A stretch of DNA of 22,785 bases from CAZTLE01 sp964614415 (GTDB lineage Bacteria > Bacteroidota > Bacteroidia > Flavobacteriales > Flavobacteriaceae). Position 1 is the first letter of the stretch. Every line of letters begins with the position of its first letter. The position numbers were made by a program, and so were the translations under genes. The notes beneath the pieces are model-generated. The model worked only from the letters and a program-made list of their open reading frames with translations. It searched no databases and was not told the origin of the DNA. Positions 5,660-14,016 of this stretch are shown here, in pieces. Where the stretch lies: assembly GCA_964614415.1 (NCBI GenBank), contig CAZTLE010000047.1:1-22785 (forward strand). Direction: 5' to 3'.

Positions 5660-6664
5660 CTACTTCCGAAGTAACTTCTCCTGAAAGACGCCCATGCCAT
5701 TGACATCTACGACCTCCAAAAAATAAAGGCCGGATGGAACATTCAGCGGAATCGAAGGGATTTTGGGCACCGGACCGGAGGCTATCAAAATACCTCTCAT
5801 ATCATGAATACGAAACGAAAAACCCTCCATCGAATGGGTGGCCCTAATGTATAACACGTCCGTTATCGGATTGGGAAATGTTTCGATTCCATACGGGTTG
5901 AAATCCCCGGCGGAAAGAACTTCGCACGATACTTCTTCGAGGACGGCTACGGGACAGTCGGAGGCCATATATTCGGTAGTGGTCGCCCCACCATACAGAG
6001 GGCCGGTTTCCGAAACCAGATCGGTAATAAACTCATAATCTTCTGTTTCCAGATCATACCGGTATAGCTTAGCAAACTGATCCAGGGCATAAATCGTATT
6101 GTTCTCGCAGTCTTCAAACTGATTGACGAACGTCCATATCAGCGGAACCGAGCATCCTATATTACTCGTTTCCACACCATCGTAGGACTTGATGAAGTCA
6201 TTGAAAAAACTAGGGTACACCAAATTTCCTTTATAGAATGTGTAATCTCCCGGTGTTGAAATATCATTCTCGACAAAGGTAGTTTCGCCCGTGTCCAGGT
6301 TGTATTTGTAAAGCTCCTGATTGAGATATCGACTTGTAAACAGTTCGTTCGAGCTGTTACTTACCAGGGCTGTATAGGCATCTCCTGTGGGTAATTCGAC
6401 CACCTGAGAAAAGGTTTCATTGATGAGGTCTATTTCAATGATGGTCCAAATATTGGTCACGCCAAAAAGTCGGCCGTCAGGAGTAAAAGCCAGATCAGTA
6501 ATAAATCCGGCCTCCTGAATACTTATACCAAAGAGGTCGGTTACCGAGAAGTCATCCACGTTAATGATCTTGATTTCGTTTACATTGTTGACAACGTAGA
6601 TTTCCTGTGCTGTTGAAGCACTGATTAGTAAAAGGGCAATAACGAGGGAGTATATTTTCTGCAT
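5660..6664 (-). CDS. Secreted beta-propeller-like protein with type IX sorting domain (paralog 2)
   Basis: A 334-residue secreted protein: signal peptide (about 1-19), a repetitive beta-rich body (about 20-250) with propeller-like turns (ITDLAFTPDGRLFGVT, NELFTSRYLNQELYKYNLDT, LYRYDLETEDYEFITDL), and a C-terminal type A T9SS sorting domain (about 262-334) with the FPNPITDVLYI start, MRGILIASG centre and GLYFLEVVD end. Four cysteines (171, 186, 237, 247) are all shared with the neighbouring paralog and probably form disulfides. The protein would cross the outer membrane by the type IX system and be anchored or released there. It follows its paralog by 78 nt. The ligand or substrate is unknown. 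Confidence 0.88.
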   Translation of the reverse strand: MQKIYSLVIALLLISASTAQEIYVVNNVNEIKIINVDDFSVTDLFGISIQEAGFITDLAFTPDGRLFGVTNIWTIIEIDLINETFSQVVELPTGDAYTALVSNSSNELFTSRYLNQELYKYNLDTGETTFVENDISTPGDYTFYKGNLVYPSFFNDFIKSYDGVETSNIGCSVPLIWTFVNQFEDCENNTIYALDQFAKLYRYDLETEDYEFITDLVSETGPLYGGATTTEYMASDCPVAVLEEVSCEVLSAGDFNPYGIETFPNPITDVLYIRATHSMEGFSFRIHDMRGILIASGPVPKIPSIPLNVPSGLYFLEVVDVNGMGVFQEKLLRK

Positions 6665-6742
6665 AACGAGTAAGCGTCTTTATGTCAATTAGTTAATTTA
6701 AGTCTCATTTGCCCGGATTTAGTAGATTTTGATAGGATCAAA

Positions 6743-7750
6743 TCATTCTTTGATAATTTTACGCACCAATACCTGCATTCCATTTGAGTCCCTCAACTGT
6801 ATGAAATAGATGCCTTTTGATAATTCTTGCAGTGATATTTCCGGTGTACGAAGCTCTCCGTTCTTTAAGAGCTTTCCCTCCATATTCCACAATTGGAATG
6901 TTCCATCGGTCAGGCCCTTTTTCGAATGAATTCTAACACTATCCGAGGTAGGATTCGGATACAAGGTGATTTGATACGGATTGAAATCATTGGCAGATAG
7001 CACTTCACAGGTTACAGTCTCCAGAGTTGCCACAGGACAGGAGGACGCCATATACTCGTTGCGGGTTGCACCTCCATATATCTGCCCTGCTACGGAAAAA
7101 AGATCGGCGACAAATTCGCTGCTATCCGTTTCCAGGTCATACCGATACACATTGGAAAGCTGATCGATCCCGTACACAACATCATTTTCGCAGTCATCGA
7201 ATACATTTACAAACGTCCATAAGAGCGGAACCGTGCATCCTACGGTGGAGATCGAACTTCCGTCAAAAGCCTCAATTGCTTCGCTAAAGAAGGCCGGATA
7301 TACGAGATTGCCCTTGTAAAATGTATAATCCCCCGGACTCGAAATATTCTCCGAAATGAATGTGGTCTCTCCGGAGTCAATATTGTACGTGTAGAGTTCC
7401 TGAGCAAGATACCGGCTGGTATACAGGTTGTTGTTTGCGTCGCAAACCAGGGAAGTATAGATATCACCCAGGAAGAGTTGGGTTACTTCCGAATAGGTTT
7501 CATTCACCAGATCGATCTCAATGATAATCTTGGTATCGGTTACCCCGTAAAGTGTACCGTTAGGAGCAAAGGCAATATCGCTGATAATGCCCGTTTCCTG
7601 AACAGGAATGGAGAACAGATCAGTGACGGAAAAGTCACTTATATCAATGATTTTCAGCTCATTTACGCTGTTCACCACATAAATTTCCTGGGCCTTGATC
7701 GTTGTGCCCAATAGCAGCAAGGCACAACAAAGTGTGTAGTAGTTTTTCAT
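6743..7750 (-). CDS. Secreted beta-propeller-like protein with type IX sorting domain (paralog 1)
   Basis: A 335-residue protein that aligns end to end with the next gene downstream. The signal peptide is about 1-20 (ending TTIKA before QEIYVVN). The body repeats the same landmarks: EIYVVNSVNELKIIDISDFS, TSRYLAQELYTYN, SPGDYTFYKGNLVYPAFF, GCTVPLLWTFVNVFDDCEN, EYMASSCPVATLETVTCEVL. Cysteines 172, 187, 238 and 248 match those of the paralog; Cys103 is extra. The type A sorting domain runs from about residue 263 (LYPNPTSDSVRI) to KGIYFIQL and a basic end. The body is much better conserved between the two than the sorting domain. It begins 33 nt after the 2-hydroxyacid dehydrogenase stop, too close for a clear separate promoter, so it may be read from the metabolic operon. 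Confidence 0.88.
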   Translation of the reverse strand: MKNYYTLCCALLLLGTTIKAQEIYVVNSVNELKIIDISDFSVTDLFSIPVQETGIISDIAFAPNGTLYGVTDTKIIIEIDLVNETYSEVTQLFLGDIYTSLVCDANNNLYTSRYLAQELYTYNIDSGETTFISENISSPGDYTFYKGNLVYPAFFSEAIEAFDGSSISTVGCTVPLLWTFVNVFDDCENDVVYGIDQLSNVYRYDLETDSSEFVADLFSVAGQIYGGATRNEYMASSCPVATLETVTCEVLSANDFNPYQITLYPNPTSDSVRIHSKKGLTDGTFQLWNMEGKLLKNGELRTPEISLQELSKGIYFIQLRDSNGMQVLVRKIIKE

Positions 7751-7783
7751 AGCAATCAGAGAATCAGAAGATTCTGTACTAAT

Positions 7784-8719
7784 TTACGAAAATCTCCCCA
7801 CAATTTTCTCGGCTATGACACGAGCTAACCTTTCTTTACTCTCAACGGTCCAACCGGCAATATGAGGACTCAAGATCACATTGGGCATCTCCAGTAGTTT
7901 CCGGAGTGCGTCCGGCGTTTCTCCGGAGAATAACGATTCAAAGGATGACTTCTCATATTCGAGGACATCCAGCCCGGCTCCCAGGACCTTGCCTGAATCT
8001 AGCGCTGAGACTAGATCGGAAGTCACCACACATTTCCCACGAGCGGTATTGAGTAACCAAAACGGTTTGGTAAATCGGTCGATGAACCCGGTATTAACCA
8101 TCCCAAAAGTCGTTTCTGTGAGCGGAGTGTGAAGACTTACCACATCAGCCGTATCCTGCAGTTCTTGCAGCGTCACCTGACGGGCGTTCTCATTGCCCAC
8201 GTTGGGTAGAATATCATAACAAACTACCTCACAATCAAATCCTTGTAGCTTTTTGGCGAAGGCCTTTCCCATATTTCCGAATCCTATGATCCCCACGGTC
8301 TTTCCTTCCAGTTCAAGGCCCCGGTTTTGTTCCCGGTTCCATTGGCCTGAACGGACCTCTTTGTCGGCATTATTCAACTTATTGAAGAGGGAAAGAAGCA
8401 TTCCCAATGTGTGTTCTCCAACGGCATTCCGGTTACCCTCCGGAGCAGAAATCAGGGTAATTCCCTCCTGCGTGGCGTATTCGGTATCAATGTTTTCGAG
8501 TCCGGCCCCTACGCGGGCGATAAACTTGAGGTTGGTCGCTGCGTCCATAAACTTGCGGTCTATGGTAAACCGACTTCGAATCACAATGCCGTCATAGCCG
8601 GAAATGATCCTTTCAATGACTTCCTTGGGATCTGAGTAGTTCTCTTCGTTTTGGTGTCCCGCGGCTTCAAGCAGCTCCATGAGAACGGGATGGTTGGTAT
8701 CGAGATGAAGTACGCGCAC
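7784..8719 (-). CDS. D-isomer-specific 2-hydroxyacid dehydrogenase (phosphoglycerate dehydrogenase-like)
   Basis: A 311-residue NAD-dependent enzyme. The substrate domain has IVIRSRFTID and FIARVGAGLENID; the Rossmann domain has VGIIGFGNMG (GxGxxG, 146-151) with Asp169 in VCYDILP, which favours NAD over NADP. Catalytic residues are visible: Arg227 in LLNTARGK, Glu256 in LDVLEYEK, and His286 in LSPHIAGW. The length fits short SerA-like enzymes with no ACT domain. Likely substrates are 3-phosphoglycerate, glyoxylate or another 2-hydroxyacid; the sequence alone does not decide. The start is GTG, with TAGTG overlapping the cupin stop, so the two are translated together. It lies near the end of the rsmA-mgtE run. 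Confidence 0.9.
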   Translation of the reverse strand: MRVLHLDTNHPVLMELLEAAGHQNEENYSDPKEVIERIISGYDGIVIRSRFTIDRKFMDAATNLKFIARVGAGLENIDTEYATQEGITLISAPEGNRNAVGEHTLGMLLSLFNKLNNADKEVRSGQWNREQNRGLELEGKTVGIIGFGNMGKAFAKKLQGFDCEVVCYDILPNVGNENARQVTLQELQDTADVVSLHTPLTETTFGMVNTGFIDRFTKPFWLLNTARGKCVVTSDLVSALDSGKVLGAGLDVLEYEKSSFESLFSGETPDALRKLLEMPNVILSPHIAGWTVESKERLARVIAEKIVGRFS

Positions 8720-9084
8720 TAGATTTCGGGGTATTCGGTTTGGGTCTTTTCGTGCTGCACGGTTCCGGTGTGTTTGGTGGCCAGCTTTTCAAAGAGGAGG
8801 AGGTGAACTTCTTCACCGTCCCTTGTTTTCGGACAGTGCTCAACCCCTTTGGGAACGACGATGATCTCCCCTTCATTTACGATCTCCACTTTATCTCTGA
8901 AGTGCATTTCCAGTGTACCTTTCTGTACATAGAAAAGCTCGTCTTCCTCGTCGTGCTTGTGCCAAATGAATTCACCTTGGATCTTGGCAAGGATTACTTG
9001 CATATCATCCACCGTAGCAATACGATGCGGGTGCCATTGAGCCGAAAATTTCGTTAGCTTTTCCTGAATATTTATGGGATTCAT
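8719..9084 (-). CDS. Small single-domain cupin protein
   Basis: A 121-residue cupin. Motif 1 is WHKHDEEDELFYVQKGTLEM (His42, His44, Glu49) and motif 2 is IIVVPKGVEHCP (His83), giving a complete 3-His/1-Glu metal site on one small beta-barrel. No fused domain is present. Proteins of this size include sugar isomerase-like, dioxygenase-like and purely binding members, so the reaction is open. Its stop overlaps the GTG of the dehydrogenase, and it starts 11 nt after the thioesterase, which places it in the rsmA-mgtE operon. Confidence 0.88.
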   Translation of the reverse strand: MNPINIQEKLTKFSAQWHPHRIATVDDMQVILAKIQGEFIWHKHDEEDELFYVQKGTLEMHFRDKVEIVNEGEIIVVPKGVEHCPKTRDGEEVHLLLFEKLATKHTGTVQHEKTQTEYPEI

Positions 9085-9095
9085 TGCCAGTGATT

Positions 9096-9488
9096 TTATT
9101 GAAACAAGGTACGTATTTCCTCGTTGATCTTAGCGGGCCGGTGCGTGTTTGCATCCAGTAAGCACCATAGGGTTTTGGCTTCCACCATAAGCTTCCCATC
9201 TCCGGGTCTTGTAATCTTGTAGCATCGCTCACTTTTTACACCTTCTGCCATAGTTACCCATGTTTGTATTTCCAGTTCTTCCCCTTCAAAGGCAGGGTTC
9301 CTGTATTCGATAAAATGGTTTAATACCACCCATACGAATTGAGACCGCAGGGAATCCGGGGCTCTGTGCTTCCAATGGGCTTCGGCGGCGTCCAGACACC
9401 ACTGTAAATAGGTGACATTATTCACGTGGTTCATGGCATCAATGGCCGATGCAGGCACAGTGAACCGATGTGTGAATATTTCAGCCAT
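9096..9488 (-). CDS. Acyl-CoA thioesterase, 4HBT/YbgC-FadM hotdog family
   Basis: A 130-residue hotdog-fold enzyme. The N-terminal signature AIDAMNHVNNVTYLQWCLDA has the Asp17 and MNHVNN pattern of 4-hydroxybenzoyl-CoA thioesterase-type proteins (D-xx-xHVNNxxY). It is followed by the hotdog helix, EYRNPAFEGEELEIQTWV and a C-terminal strand with LVEAKTLWCLLD-like spacing (MVEAKTLWCLLD). It probably hydrolyses acyl-CoA in the cytoplasm; the chain length is unknown. Its ATG overlaps the mgtE stop (TAATG), indicating coupled translation, although no functional tie to Mg transport is evident. Confidence 0.88.
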   Translation of the reverse strand: MAEIFTHRFTVPASAIDAMNHVNNVTYLQWCLDAAEAHWKHRAPDSLRSQFVWVVLNHFIEYRNPAFEGEELEIQTWVTMAEGVKSERCYKITRPGDGKLMVEAKTLWCLLDANTHRPAKINEEIRTLFQ

Positions 9489-10843
9489 TAGAATCCCAGA
9501 ATAAGCTTGGAGATATAGAAGAAAAGGAAAATTCCGAAGATATCATTGCTCGTGGTAATGAACGGTCCGGTGGCAATCGCAGGATCAATACCCCGTTTGT
9601 CCAAAATGATAGGAACGAAAGTACCGATAAGGGCGGCAATAATAATCACTGAGATCATACTTACGGCAATGGTCAAACTGAAATTAAACGAGTAGCCCAT
9701 GATATATCCGAAAAGGATCACCAGTGCGCCCAGGGCAACACCATTAATGATGCTGAGGCCAACTTCTTTCATGAGCCGATCAAAGAGGCTTCCTTTTACG
9801 ACGTCATTGGCCAAACCCTGAACAATAATCGCGCTGGACTGTACCCCTACGTTTCCAGCCATCGCAGCGATGAGCGGAGTGAAAAAGAAAAGTGTTTTCA
9901 CTTCCGGGTCCTGCATCAGGTCTTCGAAGTCTTCAAGAATGAATACACTGGCCAAACCGCCGAACAGTCCAAGTACCAACCAGGGGAGTCGGGCTTTGGT
10001 AAGTTCAATAATGCTATCGTCCGCCTCAACATCCTGGGAGATACCGGCTGCCAACTGATAGTCTTTTTCGGCTTCATCCTTGATAAAATCTACGATATCA
10101 TCAATCGTAATGCGCCCCATAAGAATGCCGTCTTCGTCCACTACGGGAAGGGCTTCAAGGTCGTATTTCTGCATCAGTCTCGCCACTTCTTCGCCTTCGG
10201 TATGGACGGTAACATAGTCTACTTTAGGGATATAAACCTCACTTATTTGAGCCTTTTCCGGGGCAGTGAGCAGATCCTTCAAGGAAAGGCGGCCTTTGAG
10301 CTTTCCTTCCTTATCCGTTACATAGATCGAATGGACGCGGGTCACATTTTGGGCCTGTCTACGCATTTCCCGAACACATCCCGCCACGGTCCAGGTCTCT
10401 TTCACCTGTACCAATTCCTTTGCCATAAGCCCTCCGGCACTGTCTTCGTCATAGCTGAGAAGTTCCACAATATCGGTGGCCAGCTCTTCGTCCACTATCT
10501 GATCAATAACCGCTTTCTGAACCTCATCATCCAGTTCGGCCACCACATCGGCCGCATCATCGGAATCCATTTCCCGAAGTTCCTCGGCGATTTCCTTTGG
10601 AGAGAGACGATCAAGAATCTTTTCCCGGACATCTTCATCCAATTCCATCAAGGCATCGGAGGTTATGTCGCTTTCAAGTAATTTGATAAGGTAGGTAGCC
10701 TCGTCACTTTTCAGTTCTTCAAGGATTTCGGCGACATCGGCAAAGTGAAGTTCGGCGAGTTGTTCTTTTATGGCAACACCGTCCCTTTGAGCAATGAGTT
10801 GCTCAATAATTTCGATGAATTCAGTTGTTATTTGAAATGCCAT
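9488..10843 (-). CDS. mgtE: Magnesium transporter MgtE
   Basis: A 451-residue protein with the complete MgtE layout: N-terminal acidic superhelix (about 10-130: LAELHFADVAEILEEL, LSPKEIAEELREMDSDDAAD), two CBS domains (about 135-260: YDEDSAGGLMAKELVQVKET, SIYVTDKEGKLKGRLSLKDL, ALPVVDEDGILMGRITIDDI), and five membrane helices (about 280-451) with GNVGVQSSAIIVQGL and PFITTSNDIFG, the latter holding the pore aspartate position. It imports Mg2+ and is gated by Mg2+ binding to the cytosolic domains. I start at MAFQITTEF rather than 66 nt earlier, as the extra residues are merely the rsmA end in another frame. It overlaps rsmA by 23 nt and the thioesterase by 1 nt. Confidence 0.95.
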   Translation of the reverse strand: MAFQITTEFIEIIEQLIAQRDGVAIKEQLAELHFADVAEILEELKSDEATYLIKLLESDITSDALMELDEDVREKILDRLSPKEIAEELREMDSDDAADVVAELDDEVQKAVIDQIVDEELATDIVELLSYDEDSAGGLMAKELVQVKETWTVAGCVREMRRQAQNVTRVHSIYVTDKEGKLKGRLSLKDLLTAPEKAQISEVYIPKVDYVTVHTEGEEVARLMQKYDLEALPVVDEDGILMGRITIDDIVDFIKDEAEKDYQLAAGISQDVEADDSIIELTKARLPWLVLGLFGGLASVFILEDFEDLMQDPEVKTLFFFTPLIAAMAGNVGVQSSAIIVQGLANDVVKGSLFDRLMKEVGLSIINGVALGALVILFGYIMGYSFNFSLTIAVSMISVIIIAALIGTFVPIILDKRGIDPAIATGPFITTSNDIFGIFLFFYISKLILGF

Positions 10844-11615
10844 CGTCCTCCATTTTTTGCACGAGTGAGATGAATTCGGGCACCGAGAGCTGCTCGGGAC
10901 GCTGGCCAAAGATAGTATCTTCTTTTAATTTAGGAGAGAGTTCCCATGTTTTTAAACTATTGCGAAGGGTTTTGCGGCGTTGCTGGAAGGCCTGCTTTAC
11001 TATTTTGAAGAACAATACTTCATCACAGGGAAGGGTATACCGGTCTTTTCTTCGAAGCCGGAGGACCCCACTGTCCACCTTGGGAGGTGGTTGAAATACA
11101 GAAGGGGGTACAGTAAAAAGATAAGATGCCTCATAGAATGCCTGCACCAGGACGGACAGAATTCCATAGGTCTTTGAGCCCGGGCCTTCACAAATTCGCT
11201 GAGCCACTTCCTTTTGAAACATTCCCGTGAACTCAGGGATGCGATCCCTTTGCTCCAACACCTTAAAAACGATTTGAGATGAGATATTATAGGGATAGTT
11301 CCCGGTAATCGCAAAAGGCTTTCCGGGAAAAATTGTGTTGAGGTCGTACTTCAGAAAGTCACCCTGAATCACCGCAAGGGTCTCGGAAGAAAAGTGCTCG
11401 TGCAGATATTCGACCGATTCTCCATCAACCTCCATAACAGCGACATCCAGCTCTTTTTCAATAAGGTACTTGGTGAGCACACCCATTCCCGGACCTATTT
11501 CCAGCACGGAATCATAACCTTCCAGGGTAAGTGTATTGCCAATTTTGCGGGCAATATTCTCATCCCGTAAGAAATGCTGTCCAAGATGTTTTTTAGCGCG
11601 AACCGGTTTGGCCAT
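10821..11615 (-). CDS. rsmA: 16S rRNA (adenine(1518)-N(6)/adenine(1519)-N(6))-dimethyltransferase
   Basis: A 264-residue RsmA/KsgA methyltransferase. Visible motifs: KKHLGQHFLRD at the N-terminus, VLEIGPGMGVLT (SAM motif I, 38-48), MEVD (acidic ribose-binding loop, 61-64), IQGDFLKYD, and GNYPYNISS (catalytic NxPY, 105-113; Bacteroidota often have Tyr where others have Leu). The C-terminal domain has FQKEVAQRI, YGILSVLVQAFY and VFQPPPKVDSGVLRL. It dimethylates two adjacent adenines in helix 45 of 16S rRNA late in 30S assembly. The first gene of the five-gene run; its 3' end overlaps mgtE. In related genomes it usually lies near DUF4286 and serS, which appear a few kilobases away here. Confidence 0.96.
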   Translation of the reverse strand: MAKPVRAKKHLGQHFLRDENIARKIGNTLTLEGYDSVLEIGPGMGVLTKYLIEKELDVAVMEVDGESVEYLHEHFSSETLAVIQGDFLKYDLNTIFPGKPFAITGNYPYNISSQIVFKVLEQRDRIPEFTGMFQKEVAQRICEGPGSKTYGILSVLVQAFYEASYLFTVPPSVFQPPPKVDSGVLRLRRKDRYTLPCDEVLFFKIVKQAFQQRRKTLRNSLKTWELSPKLKEDTIFGQRPEQLSVPEFISLVQKMEDDGISNNN

Positions 11616-11680
11616 AGTGCCGGAAAAATAGTTATATACCCGTCTGTAAAGAACGTGAAAATTTATGAATGAGTGAATCG

Positions 11681-11705
11681 CAGAACCAATTCAAACGCGG
11701 TTCTG
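11681..11705. repeat. 7-bp inverted repeat between divergent rsmA and OmpA-family genes
   Basis: CAGAACC (11681-11687) and GGTTCTG (11699-11705) form a perfect 7-bp stem around an 11-nt loop. No U-tract directly follows on either strand, so it is not a clear terminator. The rest of the 267-nt divergent spacer shows only the promoter listed separately. It could be a regulator site or RNA hairpin. Confidence 0.4.
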
Positions 11706-11808
11706 ATCGTTTTATTTTGTGGTGAAAAAATAAATTGAAATGCGCGCATAATATCATACACTTTAACGAAAAAGTAAACCAGTTTAACTAATAGTTGAAG
11801 GAAAATTC

Positions 11809-11837
11809 TTGCTTTTCATTTTTAGCTTCTATTTTAG
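11809..11837 (+). promoter_or_regulatory. Promoter candidate for the OmpA/PD40 gene
   Basis: TTG (11809-11811) is followed after 18 nt by TATTTTAG (11830-11837), one mismatch from TAnnTTTG. It leaves a leader of about 40 nt before the ATG at 11883. Match by eye only. Confidence 0.45.
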
Positions 11838-11882
11838 CATCAGAAAGCATAACCATAACCTCTCAAACACATAACCTCAAGC

Positions 11883-13499
11883 ATGAAGAAGTATAGTAGC
11901 CTCACCGTTACTTTTATGCTATGCTTCGCTCTCAACGCTCAGTCCCCCCAGTCCGCCCCTGGCGATGTTGAAGCTATTAGCATGAAAACGATCCCCACAG
12001 AATCAGCTGCTACAGTTGATAGTCCTTTGTCTCGATTTGAGACCTTTACCACAGGAATTAACACACCTTATTCCGAATATGGAGTAGCCTTATTCCGCGA
12101 TAAGTTCATTACCTATTCCTCGCGCAAGATTGGAGCACTTGCCAGGAAAGATCCGGCCACGAATGAGCCGTTTACCAAACTGTATTGTAGCGATATTTTA
12201 GAAGACTACGATCTCACAAGGCCCTTGTTGTTCTCAAGTATCCTGAACCGAAATGAGAACCTGGGAACGCTAACGTTCACACCGGACGGCAACACTATTT
12301 ATTTCACCAAAAGCAAGGAAGGCGAAACGCAGAAATTCCAACTATATAAGGCCGAAATGGATCCGGATGAGGAAGGCCGATGGATGAATATAGCACCGGT
12401 TTCCTTCAATGATGCCAATTATTCTTTCGAGAACCCGCATCTGAGTCGCGATGGAAAACTATTATATTTCGCCGCGGATTTCCCTGATTCCAAGGGAGGA
12501 TTTGATATTTATCAGGTAAGGCTTATGGAAGACGGGACTTTCGGGAACGTTGAACCTATTCCGGGAGATGTCAATACGGCGGCCGATGAGAAGTTTCCGT
12601 ACACCTCGGTGGATGGAAAGTTTCTTTTCTTCTCTTCAACCGGCCATAACAGCCTGGGCGGATACGATGTATTTAAAAGCAGAAGATCCAGTGACCCTTC
12701 GGAAGGATATAAACTCATAATCAACCTCGGGAATTCTATAAACGGAGCACATGACGAAATCGCTTTCATTCCTGCCACAGACAGAATTGCTTACATAACA
12801 TCCGATCGTGAAGGTGGACAGGGTCGTTACGACATTTATAAAGTACGGGAGTTTACGATCGACCAGAAGGTGCGAGGACAGGCGGTAGATTTCGAAACGA
12901 GTATTCCGCTTGCCAATGTGGAAGTACAGCTCATCGATACGGACGGAATGGAGGTGGCGAAAGTGACTTCGGATAAGTACGGAAACTACGAAATGCCCAT
13001 TTCCTCACTTGAGTATTACACCATCATAGCGAGTAAGGATGGTTTTCAGAAAGGAATCACCATTTTCAATACCGACAACACCACTCCGGAATACGAAGTC
13101 GATGTAAGCCTTCGTGCAAAACCGGCTGAAATTGTGGAAACCGAGGAAAAAAGCTATATCAAGATCGATAATATTCAGTTTGATTACGACAGCGCCCGCA
13201 TCAAACAAGTATCTACCATCACATTAAATAAAGTGGTGCGTACATTGAAAGAGAATCCCGAAATTAAAGTCGCGCTCAACGCACATACGGACAAACAAGG
13301 AAGTGATCGCTACAACTTAGGACTCTCACAACGTCGGGCAAATTCGGCTGTGGATTATATTATATCACGCGGGATCTCACAAGATCGTATTATTGCGAAA
13401 GGATACGGAGAGTCACAACCGCTCATTGACTGTGATACCTGCACCGAAGAAGAACATGAACAAAACCGCAGGATTGAGTTTATCGTTCTTGAAGAATAA
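11883..13499 (+). CDS. OmpA-family protein with PD40 propeller and carboxypeptidase-regulatory domain
   Basis: A 538-residue exported protein. The signal peptide is about 1-19 (FALNAQ, no lipobox). Residues about 125-310 hold at least four PD40/WD40-like strands: LTFTPDGNTIYFTKS, LSRDGKLLYFAADF with GGFDIYQV, SVDGKFLFFSST with GGYDVFKS, and RIAYITSDREGG with GRYDIYKV. About 325-400 is a CarboxypepD_reg-like sandwich (VRGQAVDFETSIPLANVEVQ, DKYGNYEMPI). The C-terminal OmpA domain (about 420-538) reads IQFDYDSARI, LNAHTDKQGSDRYNLGLSQR, RANSAVDYII and RRIEFIV, the peptidoglycan-binding pattern. This architecture is common in Bacteroidota envelope proteins, including T9SS-associated PorE-like proteins. 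The gene stands alone between two minus-strand operons, with its own promoter and terminator. A structural or T9SS-linked envelope role is likely but not proven. Confidence 0.9.
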   Translation: MKKYSSLTVTFMLCFALNAQSPQSAPGDVEAISMKTIPTESAATVDSPLSRFETFTTGINTPYSEYGVALFRDKFITYSSRKIGALARKDPATNEPFTKLYCSDILEDYDLTRPLLFSSILNRNENLGTLTFTPDGNTIYFTKSKEGETQKFQLYKAEMDPDEEGRWMNIAPVSFNDANYSFENPHLSRDGKLLYFAADFPDSKGGFDIYQVRLMEDGTFGNVEPIPGDVNTAADEKFPYTSVDGKFLFFSSTGHNSLGGYDVFKSRRSSDPSEGYKLIINLGNSINGAHDEIAFIPATDRIAYITSDREGGQGRYDIYKVREFTIDQKVRGQAVDFETSIPLANVEVQLIDTDGMEVAKVTSDKYGNYEMPISSLEYYTIIASKDGFQKGITIFNTDNTTPEYEVDVSLRAKPAEIVETEEKSYIKIDNIQFDYDSARIKQVSTITLNKVVRTLKENPEIKVALNAHTDKQGSDRYNLGLSQRRANSAVDYIISRGISQDRIIAKGYGESQPLIDCDTCTEEEHEQNRRIEFIVLEE

Positions 13500-13535
13500 A
13501 GAATTCTAGATAAGAAATATCAAATACGAAGTAGA

Positions 13536-13568
13536 AACCCCTTGTCAATTGGCAGGGGGTTCTTCTTT
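13536..13568 (+). terminator. Intrinsic terminator after the OmpA/PD40 gene
   Basis: AACCCCTTG (13536-13544) pairs with CAGGGGGTT (13553-13561) with one T-G wobble, loop of 8 nt, followed by CTTCTTT. It lies 37 nt past the stop and its tail reaches the stop codon of the convergent gene at 13567, so it may serve both directions, although the opposite tail is less T-rich. Confidence 0.65.
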
Positions 13569-14016
13569 ATGTCCGAATCAATTGTTCCAGTCGTTCCTGA
13601 ATTTCGATTCGGTCTGCCTTGTCGAGCCAGGACATGTCCAGATCTACCCGTCCGCCGTCCTTCAGCAGTAAATAGGGCTCGCTACCGCCATGCGCTTTGT
13701 GGAAACTTTTGATATCGGAAATTGAGTGCGAGCTATGTTGCGTCTTGATGGTATCTTCGGAGAGTCCAATGACAAATTTCCCAAAGGTCTTTCCCTCGAT
13801 AAGCGTTAACCACGAGCCAAGAGCATTGTGAAAGTATTTGTCCATTTTGAAACCATATCTATACCAATACAGAACCAGATCGACAATTAGGTACGTTACA
13901 ATCACCCAGAACATAATCCAGGGGATATATATCATGGCAACTACCAGAGCGCTGAAAAGGGCCACCAATCTAAGAACAAGCCAGACCCGGGCATTCTTTA
14001 CGTAGTATAACTTCAT
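13567..14016 (-). CDS. Small membrane protein of unknown function
   Basis: A 149-residue protein I do not recognise. The N-terminus has basic residues, then two closely spaced hydrophobic segments (about 11-31 and 33-51: LRLVALFSALVVAMIYIPW, MFWVIVTYLIVDLVLYW), with a cytoplasmic-looking domain after WYRYGFKMDK. That domain (about 60-149) alternates short strands and ends in an amphipathic helix (DRIEIQERLEQLIR), with LLLKDGGRVDLDMSWLDKAD before it; the general shape recalls bacterial PH-like domains, but this is only a resemblance. Its ATG overlaps the DUF4286 stop (ATGA), so it belongs to the TPR-DUF4286 operon. Confidence 0.75.
   Translation of the reverse strand: MKLYYVKNARVWLVLRLVALFSALVVAMIYIPWIMFWVIVTYLIVDLVLYWYRYGFKMDKYFHNALGSWLTLIEGKTFGKFVIGLSEDTIKTQHSSHSISDIKSFHKAHGGSEPYLLLKDGGRVDLDMSWLDKADRIEIQERLEQLIRT

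Noticed and set aside
7759..7776. AGAATC/GATTCT hairpin upstream of the first T9SS gene as a terminator
   Set aside because: Only 6 bp, AT-rich and with no U-tract.
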